DNA of 64,000 nucleotides. Source: Rotaria socialis. Taxonomy: Eukaryota; Rotifera; Eurotatoria; Philodinida; Philodinidae. The stretch lies in assembly GCA_905331475.1 (NCBI GenBank), contig CAJNYU010004581.1, forward strand, positions 310,001 through 374,000, read 5' to 3'. The notes beneath the pieces are model-generated. The model was not told the origin of the DNA. It saw nothing but the letters and a program-made list of their open reading frames with translations, and made no database searches. Made by a program: the position numbers and the translations under genes. Shown here piece after piece: positions 48,416 through 63,939 of this stretch (position 1 is its first letter; each line of letters starts with the position of its first letter).

Positions 48416-50639
48416 CAGCTCAAATCTATCTCTACATTTTTATTAGCTATTTTAGTTTTGCTGCTTTAATCATATTTTATTGTTTTGTTGTTTATTTTCT
48501 TGGCAATTTTGTGTTTATAATAGAATTAAAATAAAGATAATTGACTTTGTTTTATTGTTTCTCTTTTGAACTTAAATAAATAATCATGGTAGACATAAAA
48601 TAACGTGAATAAAATTATTGCTAGAAAGAAAATCTAGAATTATTTACTCTCAGAGGACATATCAATAATAGAGTTATCACGATAATGAAATCTTGTTTTC
48701 AAATCCGACGCGATGAAAATTTACTTTATAAGACACAAAATATAGTTTACAAATCTTCAATCTGATACAATTGGGGACACATACGTCTGCTCTCCCAGTG
48801 AGTATTAGCAATTTGTATTTTCATTATAATGATTTTTCTGTATGGTTTTACATTCATTTTCATCATGTTGAAGAAAGGATTGATGCAACATTAGATAATA
48901 TTGTCTTACGCCTATAACTGAGATTTTGAGTGCAAATACTGGAATATAGTCGCCATTCTTCGTATACGTTAAATCCACGTTCAACTCTCAATATCACTAA
49001 ATTAAGATGATTGGAAAGAAAACTGCTTGTGTTCAATGTTGTGTGTCATCTTATGAAAAGACAGTCGTTCATCTTTGAATAACTATTTTCAATTTGTTTA
49101 TATGAAGAAATCAAATTAAGATTATTTGGTAATTTCAAGATCATCAAAACGATGACATCATTTTGTACTAATAGGATGACAAGTATTTTAATATTCATAA
49201 TCGAAGAGATGTAAATAACATTTTCTACGCGAAAACTATGAATGGGCAAATGTAATCTTGTATTTTAATTATTTAATACTTACAGCGTAGCTAAAACTTT
49301 AGTGAGGTTAAATGATTTTATTTTCATTCTTATTTTACTAAAACAAAGTATTAACTATATTTTTTTTTGATTATTCCGTACATACGATCCAAATCAACGA
49401 ATGTTCTTGCTATTATTTTCTGTCGTTAGCGTTGAATATTACTGACGGAAAGAACGTATTTTTGCTCTACGTGATATTGTCGTTCTTTGACGCTTTGTTG
49501 GAAATAGTTTTTTGGACCTTTATTCAATTTTTCTAATGTACTCTGCTCTTGATTTTATGTAAGTACTCGTGTTACAGAAAAAGCAAGGGAGAACAGTACA
49601 GATGCTCGTTGCAGGCAAATAATCTTTAACGTAATCTCCAATATTTGCGTTTCACAAGCTCAAATATTGTAATAAGATATCGCGCTTTTGCTCTTTTATG
49701 CGGTGCAATCTATCTTTAAACTATTTCTTTTCGTGTAATTTTGAGTGAATAGCTAAAGAAATAAGACTAAAAACAAAGATATTTCTGTTTATATTCATAT
49801 TATATGAAAACCATATTTGAATATGCATGTATTCGTAATGAGACGAAACTTTTTCAAGCATGATTCATGAAAAAATGACTCAATTGAATTATTTCAACAT
49901 CATCTTCTAACATGTACATTGTTAGGAAAGGCTTGAAACTTTAAAAACTCTTGAAAATGTTTTACAAAAATCATTAAAACATCACTTAGCACGTACATAA
50001 ATGGAAAACTGGTTTTTCGATTTTTCTGTAGAGAAGATAAAAAGAGTATTTAGATAAGTGAGTGCAACTTTGTCAGCTTTGCAACGACCGTGAATAGGTA
50101 TGACTGCCAATGATAGTGAAGAAAGAAAGAAAAAATACTGATACTCATCACATCTGCGTATCGTCAGATCCTATTGGCACAAATTAGCTACTCAGAAAAC
50201 ACTATTTTTTCGCTATGTATTGGTTTATGTGACTTTTCCGATGTTAAAAAGTCCAAATTATACTTTGAATTTTCGTATTCATTTGATGGCTTCATGATTT
50301 TGGTTTTATGTGTTATTTAGAAAAGCAGCCCAGAATCGCTTTTCATTTTTCTGTAGCAACGAGCAGTCTAGCTACAGCAGTAGTTTCTGTACTGGCTAAC
50401 TGATAAAAATCACTGAATTCTAGTACATCCATTCTATATCCGAACTGAATTTCTGTCAACTTCATAGAATATTAAAAAGAATTTACTTTTCAAAACGATA
50501 GTTGAGTCTTTATTATAGTTTGTTCTTTGTTTGAAGAAAAAGTTATCAAATAAACACTGTTATTTACATGAAATGTATATGTATATATCTATTTACAGAA
50601 AATAGAACTGACGCGACTAGTGAATGAATGGTCTCTTGT
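48416..50639. other. Intergenic, 2.2 kb
   Basis: AT-rich sequence between the fusion gene and the SOCS-box gene, which converge. Short open frames only; I see no RNA gene or clear element. Confidence 0.55.
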
Positions 50640-52644
50640 TTATTGACACTCTGGTCGATATTGAATGTATTGATTGAGACGATATGGAAGTTCACGTGTA
50701 ATATCTTCAATTTTACCATTTACTTGATTTAGATAATGATTTATTAGACGACGACAAATTGATTTTAAATTTAGTTCATTCGGTAATACAACGATTGAAA
50801 CCTGTAATTCTCTTCCATCATTATTTTTTGTTGTACAAAATGCCATTCGTGATGATGAAACGGAAAAAATTGGCGTCAAATAATTTCTACACATATGCCA
50901 CGGACATACATGCGATATATGTTGCGTATATATACGATGAAGTCGTTGGAGACTATTTGATTGATATACATCAAAATAACTGATAGGTAATGTTTGTCCA
51001 CAATGGCAATGATTATCCGCAAATGTTAATATTGTATACACACTATCACGTGTGTATAAAATTGATAAAAGTTGAAAACCATTATCAATTTGAATACTTT
51101 GATTTTTACATACTGACCATGAATGTACATTCATTAAATACAAATATGATCCAGCCAATTGTTGACGTAATTGAATAGCCTGAATTTGTACTTTATTTGA
51201 GCCACCGGGTGTCAATGCTGTTGTATTATAATTGATGAGAGTTGTTTCTGTTTCAGTTGAATAAGTATAAAGAATTAAACAGGATGACCAATAGTTTGGA
51301 CAAAATTGAAACAATGCTTTGACATCAATTGGAACGATTCGACGATATAGTTTAGCTTCTTTTCTCACAACTAGACAGAGAAAAAAAGCAGATTTTGAAT
51401 ATTCGATGTCTATTAAGCATTGAAGACTAAAACAAGTTTTTGTCTTATTTTTTTCACTTCTGTGAGTTTGAAATTGAGAATCAAAAAAATGTTATCATAA
51501 CGAAATAGGTCAAGGATAAAACGTTGTAATCTTTCTCTATGGAGACTTTCCGAAAAATTTCTAATTCAGATAATGAATTTCAACAATTCTATGCTAACGT
51601 CGACAAGTGTTGTTGTATTTAATATTAATTTATTATATTCGATGCTAACATCGAAGCACAATAAGTTGAGTTTTTTGTATTTCAGTACTCTAATCTTAAA
51701 AAAGCATAGCATTTTTCTATGAGCTAAAAATAATTTTATAATGAGTATTTCTTGAACTAATAATTAGTTAATAAACAAAATCAGTTTCATTTCAAATTAT
51801 ATCTTTTATATGGCTGTCACGTATCTCTACCTACATATTTGTTAATCTAACCAATAGCTATTTCATCTATGTAATTATCAGGATAAATTTCTGTTCGAAT
51901 GAAAAATCCTTTTTTTTAATACTTTTATAAAAATCCAATGCAGCTCTTCCTCCAACCATCGGTACACGTATAATAACTTGTGTTTTATCCATAGACCAAG
52001 CAGCGTGAACTTTTTTCGCATCAACTAAACCATTATAATCGTCGCCTAATGCGCAAACATAACGATTTAATTTTAAATCAACAATAATAAATTTTGTTTT
52101 TTCCAAAACAACTGAATAAATTAATAGCATAATCGTATCACTATGATCTAAGCCAGACATTGAACAACCATTAATAAGCCCATGTACAGAATAATTCTGC
52201 AATGAACTAATCATTGCTGGTATATGATTATATTCAAAATGTTCACGTAATTTTTTAATTTTTGTTGATTGAAAATTTTTCGACGACGACCGATATGCAC
52301 CATGATAAAGTTTATGTGATAAAGATTCTGAACAAAAACCAGGTGCACACACACTGTGCAGTTCGGAAGTACAAATAAATTTATGTCGAGGAAAACCAAA
52401 TGATTCTATAAAAGACATTGATACCAATTCTATTTTCAATTTAGGAAATTTTCATTTTACCAGCAACACCATTCAACCAATCCGAATGTGAACATCGACT
52501 AATTTCTTGCCAACCGTTATAATTCATTGTTTTCTTCTTGATTGAAAATTTATTCTTTATCGATGGTCGCCATGTTGGATTATTATTATTATTTACAGTT
52601 GATAATGTTAAATTAGAGTGATCTTTAGAATTATGTATGCCCAT
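50640..52644 (-). CDS. SOCS-box protein, otherwise uncharacterised; one-base slip in an A-run
   Basis: Three exons, 52644-52461, 52405-51852 and 51370-50640, would give about 489 aa. The C-terminus (LKSICRRLINHYL...ELPYRLNQYIQYR) has the SOCS-box pattern that recruits Elongin B/C to Cullin-RING ubiquitin ligases. The rest (GWQEISRCSHSDWLNGVA, CTSELHSVCAPGF, NGCSMSGLDHSDTIMLLIYS, HAAWSMDKTQVIIRVP, CPWHMCRNYLTPIFSVSSSRMAFC) shows strand-rich, propeller-like spacing; I do not recognise the family. Near 51910-51916 the frame changes in a run of seven T (A on the coding strand): upstream reads SIKKKDF, downstream reads KGFFIRTEIYPDNYIDEIAI and reaches a good donor. The exon sum is one base short of phase, so one A appears missing, probably a sequencing error. 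Intron 2 is 481 bp. Confidence 0.7.
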
Positions 52645-53994
52645 ATTAATGTTTGTTTCTGTTTACTGCTTTTGATTAGATTTCTATATTCAAGCTAAAA
52701 GAAAGCAAATAAAATGCTATCTTTTAGAATACACTGAATAGAATTAAAACACGTATATGATTATTAAGACGACGCAATTAATCGGATGGATACAAACAAA
52801 AGAAGCAAAAAGAAGACAGAGCTCATTACTGGGGATTCTGTTTACCTGAAATATTTGAATAAGAAAAAAGCAATATCTAAGAGAAAACTTTTCTTCATCA
52901 AGCATTAGAGCAAAAATACAAAGACCATTTTATGTTGATAATTGAATCATTCATTTAGAATCTAAGTCTATCGATCATGATATAACATACAACAAGATAA
53001 GTCATCACGTGAAGAGTAATGCGTGTAATTGATTTTATTATTTGTATAGTCAATTGATTCTCATCGCATTTTTCCCTACATGCAAATAATCTAGTATGAC
53101 GATCATTTAGCGTATTACGGTACTTGATCACTAAATCATGAAGAAAAATAATGCAATAAATGATTGTTTTCATTTGAATAAAGAGCTCATCATGGTTAAC
53201 AGACCTCAAATGACGGTTTGACTATATAGAATGTATATATTAATGTAGAAATGAGTAGGACTTCACTTCATGCTCCAGACTTTTTCAACAGATAAGAATC
53301 CTGTCATTGTAATTTATTGTTTTGGAACTTACACAACATTTTAACATGCTCGACTTTTTCTACTGTCGAAATTCTATATAGGAAATAAAAAACGCAAATA
53401 TATTTTATTTCTATATTTATAGTTTTTACTGACTAACCGAAAAGCAATGCGACAACGATAAGCCGTATTCATTCAGTTGACGCTCACCTACATACCTTTA
53501 TCTTTTAAAAAATAGTTCGAGTTCTCTTTCTTTGTCGAGTATTTCGTTCTTACTATAAATCAATTCAATCGATCATAATACTCTTCTCAGTTTTATTCGT
53601 ATATAAAAATAGTCATTCCAATGCCGTTTTTCTCTTCGCAACAGAGATAATATTCCGTTCGAGTCGTTACTATCACCGCCGCCTCCTCTCTTTTTTTTTC
53701 TCTCCGTCATTCCATCATCTGACAGATGAATCAACTACTTCTTTCACTTAATCATATTTTCCTTGTTTCATTTTCTTACAGAACGAGAAAGAATATAGTC
53801 GTAATCATCAACATTCGACATTCTTGTTTTTTTCTATTTTTAGTCTTGCGATGATAAAAGATTAAAGGAAGAAAAAAAGTGAAATATTTCACGAGGTCTG
53901 TCTGCTGATCTAAAGTATTCTAGATGATTGTTAGAAAAAAAATGTAAGGTTATAATAGAAAACAAAAAGACATGTGTTTGCTGAAAACTAAAGG
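52645..53994. other. Intergenic: SOCS-box gene 5' flank and ACP 3' flank
   Basis: 1350 bp. Includes a short CT/T-rich stretch near 53685-53705. No gene is supported. Confidence 0.55.
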
Positions 53995-55442
<1,448 letters not shown>

Positions 55443-55789
55443 TTTCTTGTATTTTATCTGGAAAACTTTTGAAGATGACGATATGAACACATACGAAATA
55501 AAAGAAAAGTACAAAAAATAATAAATGAGTCATTCTCGTTTTCTGATTCGCTAGCTTTGTGTCCATTGAAACACACGAGTTAATGATAAGAATATATATA
55601 GAAACTCTTAAAAAAGCATATAATAAAGGAAAATAAAAAGTTTCTAATGTTTGGAACACGAATATTCTACGTATGATATATAACCTAGGTGTTTACAAAC
55701 TCACCATAACAACACAAATGACAATGGTTGTCAGAAAAACCTTGTCAATATGATATTTAAATGATTATTCGATTTGTGCTTTATATTCG
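55443..55789. promoter_or_regulatory. Bidirectional 5' region, ACP / VWA3
   Basis: 347 bp between two divergent ATGs, so it presumably holds both promoters. No recognised motif. Confidence 0.5.
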
Positions 55790-58700
55790 ATGATGACATC
55801 TAAAACGGATCGCGCTTCCTTTTCTGGTTCATCTACAGCCCTACTTGCTATTCCATATTCAGTGACGCCTGGTGAATCGCGTAATTTTGATCTAACTACG
55901 TCATCGCATGCTGGTTCAAATGGTCCGAATGCCGACCCAGCTTATTTATTTAGCCAAGTAGCTTGAATAAAAAATACGATTCTTTTAAGTTAATGAAAAT
56001 AATTCGCTGTTTCATAGATAAGAAGTACAGAATGGATTCATCGTTATGGACTTAAATCCCAAAGATTAACTTTTGATCAAATTCTTCAACAGATTGGATT
56101 CAAACGTGTTGAAAGTAAGTATTTTTAATCTACTGACAAAATTTTAATTGCTTCCGGAAAGCAGATCGAAGTTTAGAATCATTCTTTTAGTGCAAATTTG
56201 TGTTCGCCCTTAAGTTCGATATGAAAAACATGAAAGTCATAGCAACGATAAGAATGAAAAATATTTTTTCACTATCATTCACCAAGAAGAAGAATAGGTT
56301 CTTTTTTGAAAACTTGTTTTGAAGAAAGCGATCTGAAATTATGGATGTTTCGTTGTTAGGGGTCGAGGAAAAAAATCTACATTTTAGATTAGCGTCAAGG
56401 TGAGAGAAACCTATTAAATGACATGTTATTATTTGAGCTCATTTACAAATCACATGTTTGGATAACTTCAGATTTGGACTATGAATCAATTCAGCATAAG
56501 AGTTTAATCATAAAATGAGATTTTGTCAATATAACTCAAAACAAGTTTAGCTAACTGCCCAGGGCAAACCATCAAATGTTAAGATCTGATAAGATTTTGC
56601 ATCTGATCTTATGTGATCGTGTAAAATTGGACAAAGAATCGTACCAAATTCGTTGTCTCTGAAATCTTTCATCAAGTCGTAAGATCAGATTCTTGAAAGA
56701 TCTTACAGTATCGTAAGATATGAATCCAAAATTATAAAAAATCTTGCGACATAGTGAGGTCTTTCGCGCGTCATATTGTAAGACTTAATGTAAGCTTTCA
56801 GAGACGTCGATTTTTTGTACGACCCTATCTGGTTTCGCAAGATCTTATATATGATTTTTCGACCTGGGATACAAATTAAAATCCGTGGAAATTATTTTTA
56901 TTGTTTGATTTTTAACGAAAGAAAAAGCAGCATATTGTATCTCCCTTACACTTCAATGATTATTCGAGTAAATTCATCAGAACGACTAACAAGTTTAGAA
57001 CAGTTTTGTCAAGATAGAGATGCTTGTCCATGGATGGAGCCGTTTTTTGAAACCTTCATTTTTCATAGACTTCGTTTAAACTTTTAACCCTTATGTGGGC
57101 ATCGCTTAAAAACGATGATCTGTTCTCTGAAGACGTAGAAAACATTAAAGACATAGTTTGAAACGCAACATTGATATTTTACTTTAATCTCTATAGGAAG
57201 TTGTATTACTGTAAAATTTCAAGCATAATAGTTCTCTCATTGTTATATTGTAGGTTTCGATCCAGTCAGTGGTAAAACAGTGACAGCTAAATATGCTGGT
57301 AATCTTTATCATGAAGTGCAGCACGACAACGGTGATCGATATGTGGTATGATAGAACAATAAGCTGATTGTTTTTGTCTTCGTTATTATAGTTGATTTAA
57401 ATTTCTAGTTGACATGTCGACCTGAGAAATTACGTGAATTTCATCATCGTTTAACACGAATGTTAAGTTTATTACGGAAACGTGTATTATTCATAACCAA
57501 TGGATCACGTCGTCTATTTGGAGTAATCAGTGAGCCAACTGTGTGTCTTGTATGCGATTGTAAAACGTTAGATCATCGTGTATTCAATCAATTTCAAGTT
57601 TCTCTAACGAATTTATTTAAAGAACAAATCAGTAAAATTAAAAAATTTAACGTCATTTGGTAAAGAAAGATTATAAATGCCATTGATTTATTTATATTGA
57701 TGAAAATAATTTAGGATTTCAAATGATAATGAACAATTTCGAGAACAACCTATCGATGTTAATGCAACGAATATTGATCAAGCAGTAAGTTTGAGTGGCT
57801 GGAAGAAAATATTCTATGAAAGAAAAGAGCAGTTATTGATAATTATATTTCAACTGAAATGGGAAACGTATTCTTGAGAGTAAGAATACAATCGTTTGTT
57901 CTCAAATGAGAGACATTCATTCACTTTCGTACATCAGCCTTTCGAACTTATTTAAAGTTTTATCATCATCACACAATTAGTAAAAATCAACCGAATTATA
58001 GAATTTCACTCTGAAATCGTGTACTTTTCTTGAGATATTGAATATTGCATAACATCGATGTGTTACAAGGCAAGGTAAGAGAGCTAAGTATGTTTCGATA
58101 GTTGATATATGAATAGTAGTATATTAATTCAGCCTAAAATTGACAGGACATTGTGAAGTTCTCAAGGCCCATCAGTGAGTAAAATTGAAGATTGAAATTC
58201 GATGCTTCGCATTTTCACAGGCGCCATTTTAGAGGTACAAAAGAAAATGTCTATAAGTTTATAATACTTTGGAAAATATACTGCATGGAAATAAGCTTTT
58301 TCTAGATTTCAAATGTTTGATTTTGAAGTTCTACTTGAAATGTTTGATCATAACAAAAAAATATTATTATTCAAATTTTTGATATAGAATCTTTTCAGAT
58401 TTCTCAGGATGATTCATTTTTTAAACCTGATCATTAATGAGTGTGGAAGCCTTATAAAAACAAGTTATATATAGTTTCATAAATTTGAATATATGATTCT
58501 AATCGCTTGCATGATCTCACTTTTAATACTCTCAATGACTATTTTGCTGATTTGAATTTGTCAATGGCTCTGTCGATTCGATATAATTTTTATCGACTAA
58601 TTATTGTTGAATATTAGAATATTTTACGCATGTTGGAAGTAATTTCAACAGTAATGTTATAATAATTAAAATAGTTTCTTTTGAATTAGTCATGAGTTTG

Positions 58701-61700
58701 TGTATAGCTATTGAAAGGTTACTATTGTCACAATATGGTACTTGAAGCTAATGAATTCATAAGAAAAGTGATCAATTATTATGTCTTTCGTTTTCGTGTT
58801 AAATATTGATCTTTACAAGTGACTGTTTTTTTATTCGGCTAACAGATGAATACCACAAATTATTGTATTACAATGTTAAATTTATCTTTAATTTATTTAG
58901 ATCGATTGGATTTGTGATCGAAAATGTCCACGAAATAAAATATCTATAGGCTCTACGTGCGAAGCCGTTCTTAAAGCATTTGATAATAATGTAAATATAT
59001 TCTTGTATCTTTTATTTTAGTCTATGTATTGAATTAATTGATTTAGGTTGAAAGTGTTTATTTGATCAGTGAAGGTGATTCATCAGATTTGGCTCGTGAA
59101 ATGTTACGCGACAATATAGTTAAAACACGTCTGTCATCAACTTCTCCAAAGCCTCTTCATGTTGTTTCATTATATTGTCACAATAATGATACACAGTTAT
59201 TTTTACGTTCACTTGCACAAAGTGCTGAGGGAAGGTTCGTATAAGATTAATTAAGAATTATTTTATTTCGATATTATATTATTACTTTATTTTAATGTTG
59301 AATAGTTATTTTTGTTATAAAATCAAAAATGAAGTAGCAGATTTAAAACTTCCATCGAATCTAAGTGATCCAACACGAATTAAATTACAAGGGGATAAAT
59401 TGCAAATGGGTACAAATGTTTTAGCACCGCTGCCAGAGTATCCATTGGATATAACATTGATGTATAAAGAAATAGTTGAATGTCAAAATGTTATCGATCG
59501 ACTAGAAAAAATTCTTGGATTTATTCGTGATGAAAATCAAAGTTCAGCTAAATCCATTGAAGGTAAAGACAATTGCTGTTGTGCGATGTTTTTTACGATT
59601 TGTATTTTAATAAATTTCTTTAGCAACGAAATCTATGGATGCATTCAATACATCTGGCGATCATAATTTCCAACGTAGTCTGGTTGTTCAATCATCGGCT
59701 TTATTTAGTAATCAAGAAAATGATATGTCATCGGCAGATTGGCTGAAAATTCATGGAATAGATGCACAAAAACTTGATTTCTTTTCTGTTCTTCAATCTG
59801 CAGCATTTCGGCATTGTGATGGAGTCGTTACTCTACTAAAGCCACCAGAGGATTCTCGTGAAATAGCTGCTAGTGCACCAGCGGTAAGTTCGCATGATTC
59901 AAAGAAAGTCGTTTTGTCTTCATGAGTTTGATTGAAGTTTAGTTCTATTACGACAGCTAGGACTTCTAACATTTTGAAATGTAAAAAAACTCGCTCTTAG
60001 ACAATAAAACAATATGCTTTTCTAATGCATCTAGCTAGTGTATCCTGATTTTATTTTTCAGACGATATAACTTTTACTTTTTGTAAGACTCAACAGAGAT
60101 GCAGGAAACAACGCTTTATTCGGTCATAAATTTATGAACTTTTTCTTTTAGAACTCTCAAGATAAGCTGATTAACGCAATATATTGCGATCAGTTTGCAC
60201 ATGTCACTTGGCCAGATGGAACTATTCTCCATGTTCATGTTACACCGGAACTATATCGGTAGAATTTTGATTTGTTAACACCTTTGCTTTTTCTAGTTTC
60301 TGTTTTTCATCTCCACAGTGATTATGAAAGACGCATAAAAACTTTACTTGAAAAACTCAAAGCAAGGTAATTCTAGAGATTTTATAATCTCAGTCTATGA
60401 AGCGCTATTTTATTGAAATTTTCTGTTTTAAATTCTTAGATTAGCATGGCTAAAGAAAGGCAGTCGTGATGTATTCGGCGCTATTTTGGAAAATAATATC
60501 TATATTTTAATCGATACATCACAAAGCATGCAACATCATTTAAGTTTTGTTAAAGAGAAACTTCGTTTACTTATACAGGTATGTTTTCAAAAATTCAATC
60601 GATTTCTGATAGCAATTATATTTAATTATTTCTAGGATCAATTGCATGCTAAAGAACGTGTTAATCTAGTTGCATTTAATTCTGCAATTACTCCATGGCG
60701 TGATCGCTTAACAAAAATCAACGACACAACAACATATTCTCAACTTCAACCATGGATCGATGGACTTCACGCTGAAGGCTCAACCAATACCTTAGCTGCG
60801 CTTCGTTTTGCACTTGCTGATCCAACGACTGAGGCCATTTATCTTTTGACTGATGGACGACCTGATCAAGTAACATTTTATTATTAAATTAAAAGTACAA
60901 AAATATGCATTGTTAATTTTTCAGAACGAACGACATATCCTTTCACAAGTTCAATATCGTCAAACAATACCAATACATACAATAGCATTTAATTGTAATG
61001 ATCAAGCAGCAAATCGATTTCTGATTGATTTAGCTAAACAGACAGGCGGACGTTTTCATACATTTAGTTATGGATTTGAGGCACAAGCTGCAATTGAAAT
61101 ACCTGAGGTTTTTATTTAATGCGACAAAACAAAACAATTCGAACTCTTATTCTTGTCCTTCTAGAGTGAAGATGTTGGTGGTGTTAAAAATGAATTAATA
61201 CGTGGTGAAAAAGAATTAGAACGGATAGCTGGTCTACGTGATGAATGTTTGGGTAAAGCATGGTCACAAGAGAATTTACGAGGAAAACTTCCAAAATCTA
61301 AAAGTCAACGAATCCATAATAATGACAAGCCGATACCATCTCAGCGGAGAAGTCAAAGTACACTTGATATTCCAATTCGACCAAATACTGGTAAGTAAAT
61401 TCATTTTTCGGTTCACAATTGATCTATTGAAATTGGTAATGTAAATACAGTAGATTAGAACCAATCAAAGTTAGAAATTAATCTTTTTTTTAGTTGAGTA
61501 TCTGTACAGAATTCTCGTGTAGAATAGCTATTATCCGATTCTAGAAAAAGATATCTTCCAGTAACAGAAGTAGGAAAAACAGTTTTTATACTGGACCTTT
61601 CGTTTGATATAAATTATTGATGTAGTTTATCCATTGATTCTAGAAACAATTGTTGGATGAATGTAGATTGAATTTTAGTTTGAATCTAAAACTTTTCAGT

Positions 61701-63939
61701 TACTTCTCTCTTTAAGTTTCAATGTGCTTTGCATGTATTAATTTTTCCATATTAGACGACAATTAGTGTTCATTCTATGTCGAAGGACGATTCTTCTTGA
61801 AAAACAATATGATCTTCATAGATAGATTCACTTAGCTTCATTTATGAAGTCGCTTTGATGCATCTTGAGAAAGATTTATTTTATCTGAATCGACTTTAAA
61901 ATGATTGAACATTTCCAATAACGAAAGAGAATAATCTAAGTGATTTCATTGCTTATCGATGGCAGTTTACAAAATAAAAATACATATACTACTAGACTTC
62001 TAAGCTTCTTCTAGCTTAGTTCATGTAATAATTGCATATTTAATTACACCATATAGCCTGACAAGTAAGCATTAACAGCATGACGTTAAAAAAAAAGCAG
62101 AAATACTTTCATCTCATGTATTTCACTTTGAAAATTCTACAAGCTCAAACAATGTGCTTCAAAATGACCTGCTGCGATCTATAAAGGACACAACAAGTTT
62201 ATGCATATCTTTTCCCTAACATGCTGATAATTACCGTTGAAAAAATCCCTTGATTCTTTCCTCTAGAACATCAGTAAACTTCTGGAAAGTCGGTTTTGGA
62301 CTTATATATTACTGACAGTTTTACTATAGATACAGTTTGGGGTTTAGTATGTGTTCTTGAGTTTATCCACCATAAGCTACGAGAGAGATTTATTGCATGG
62401 TTATATTCTCACTAGCTAATGAATGCTTAATTAATTAATTGAGATTTAATTAGTTAACTGTTCTGTTTTAATTATTTCATTTACTGAAATTGTCAATAAA
62501 GCCAACGTTTAATTGGTGATGGTTATGTCTCCGATCCACTGGCTAGTTGCATAGAGTTAACTCGAAAATTGACGCGAGAAACTTGAGAAACAAAACAATA
62601 GTTATATAACAATCTTTGTTCATTTGTAGTGTATAATGGATGTTGATGCATATCATGTATCATATTTTTGTTGCCCTGGTAATATCTGTTGACTTATTTT
62701 TTTCATATTAGGATAAGTATCACACATGGCAGTATTTTGTCAAGTTTTAAACATAGCTATATTAAATATCACTTATAGGGTTTGTCTTTTCATTTCATTG
62801 GCCGTTCAATACAAATATGAGAGTAGATAAATATGTATAGATATAGAATCATATCGAACAAATGTGACTTTTTCATATTTGACAGAATAAAATTTTTTGT
62901 TCCTAGCATTAGTTCTTTTTTATAAGCTGCAATCAAAACTTTTGTTTTAATCGTTTTAAATTAATATTATGTATTGAATTCTTTTTTTTATTGCTCACAG
63001 TTTGATACCTGCCTTTCAGGCACTTCGATTGGTTAAATGCCCTGTTTTATAATGCAGAAAGAAAAAATTAAATTCATTTCTTATCTTAGAAGTGTCTAGA
63101 AGAATAATGGAGCTTGAAATTTTCTTACTTAACTTCGAAACAAAGTGATGTGTTGAAAAGATTTTTTTTTTCTATAGCTTCAATGTCACTTCGAACTACG
63201 AAAAAGAAACGTTCGGTAACAAATAAAAATCGTCAACGAAGATCTAAGTCAGGTACAGACTCAAGAAAAATATAAAAAAATTCCTGATTTACATAAAATT
63301 TTATTGTTTAGCAACTAATCTAACAGCGCATAGTGCTGTTATTAACTATAACAATGATCAATGGCTTTTACCGGAAACAAAAGAATATTTGAAGGTCAAC
63401 AATGAGACAGAAGAAATAAAGTCTGATACAGAAAATCAAGATAAAGTAGAAAGTAAATTGAACCAATATTTTGATATGCACATAAGAATTTGTATCATCT
63501 ATTTTTTTTCTATTCAGTTGAACGACCTAAAAGAAAACCGATCCGGTAAATTTATCAAAAAAATTTTTTCTTATGTTGAGCTATTTAAATATTTGTTCTT
63601 GTATAGAACTCCTTACAACGAAGTGATATCTTATTTAAAACGGAAAAGTTTAGTTGTGCAAGGTTTAACAATCTTCGATGTGCTTTATCCAACATCAGTT
63701 ACAGTCAAAGATCCACATCATATTCAAGTTATAGATCGTTATGTACTTGCAAAAGTTTGGGATGATGTATGTTTTTGTAGTTAATCATCGTTCAACTTTC
63801 TCTTTTGACTTTTGCCATTTTAGATATTACCATTAACATACGGATCATATGTTGGTAAACTACGTTTAGTCAATCATTACGCTGTAGATTTAGAAAAATA
63901 TGAAGTTAAATTAAAAGAACTTATTGATAATTATCATAA
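55790..63939 (+). CDS. von Willebrand factor A domain protein 3-like (VWA3A/B), 3' end off the window
   Basis: Twenty exons in phase: 55790-55957, 56018-56114, 57254-57345, 57409-57659, 57715-57784, 58901-58990, 59047-59234, 59306-59562, 59624-59883, 60152-60258, 60319-60366, 60440-60578, 60636-60869, 60925-61107, 61165-61390, 63178-63252, 63312-63452, 63518-63545, 63607-63766 and 63824-63939. The N-terminus (STEWIHRYGLKSQRLTFDQI) is the conserved VWA3 entry motif. A first VWA-like fold lacks a clear metal site (VLFITNGSRRLFGVI, VYLISEGDSSD). A full VWA domain follows with MIDAS-like DTSQSM (ILIDTSQSMQHH), ERVNLVAFNS and YLLTDGRPDQ. Then come a basic stretch (TTKKKRSVTNKNRQRRSKS) and WLLPETKEYLK. 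Vertebrate VWA3 proteins are intracellular; a ciliary link is often suggested, but their role is poorly defined. Introns 2 (1139 bp), 5 (1116 bp) and 15 (1787 bp) are long. Confidence 0.9.
56115..57253 (+). other. VWA3 intron 2 (1139 bp)
   Basis: Contains an AAGATC/GATCTT-rich segment with degenerate inverted ends (56558-56868). The remainder is AT-rich. The 90-residue open frame at 56815-57087 overlaps the right end of that segment and looks like chance. Confidence 0.6.
56558..56868. repeat. Possible degenerate inverted-repeat element, GATCTTA-rich
   Basis: Left end CCCAGGGCAAACCATCAAAT and the reverse complement of the right end, CCCAGGTCGAAAAATCATAT, are similar and both lead into TAAGATCT. 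TAAGATC/GATCTTA words recur inside. No target duplication found, so the ends are tentative. Confidence 0.45.
57785..58900 (+). other. VWA3 intron 5 (1116 bp)
   Basis: AT-rich; no gene, terminal repeats or microsatellite recognised. Confidence 0.55.
61391..63177 (+). other. VWA3 intron 15 (1787 bp)
   Basis: The longest intron in the window. It holds a TTAATTAA-rich patch near 62430-62470 and otherwise only AT-rich sequence. No element boundaries recognised. Confidence 0.55.
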
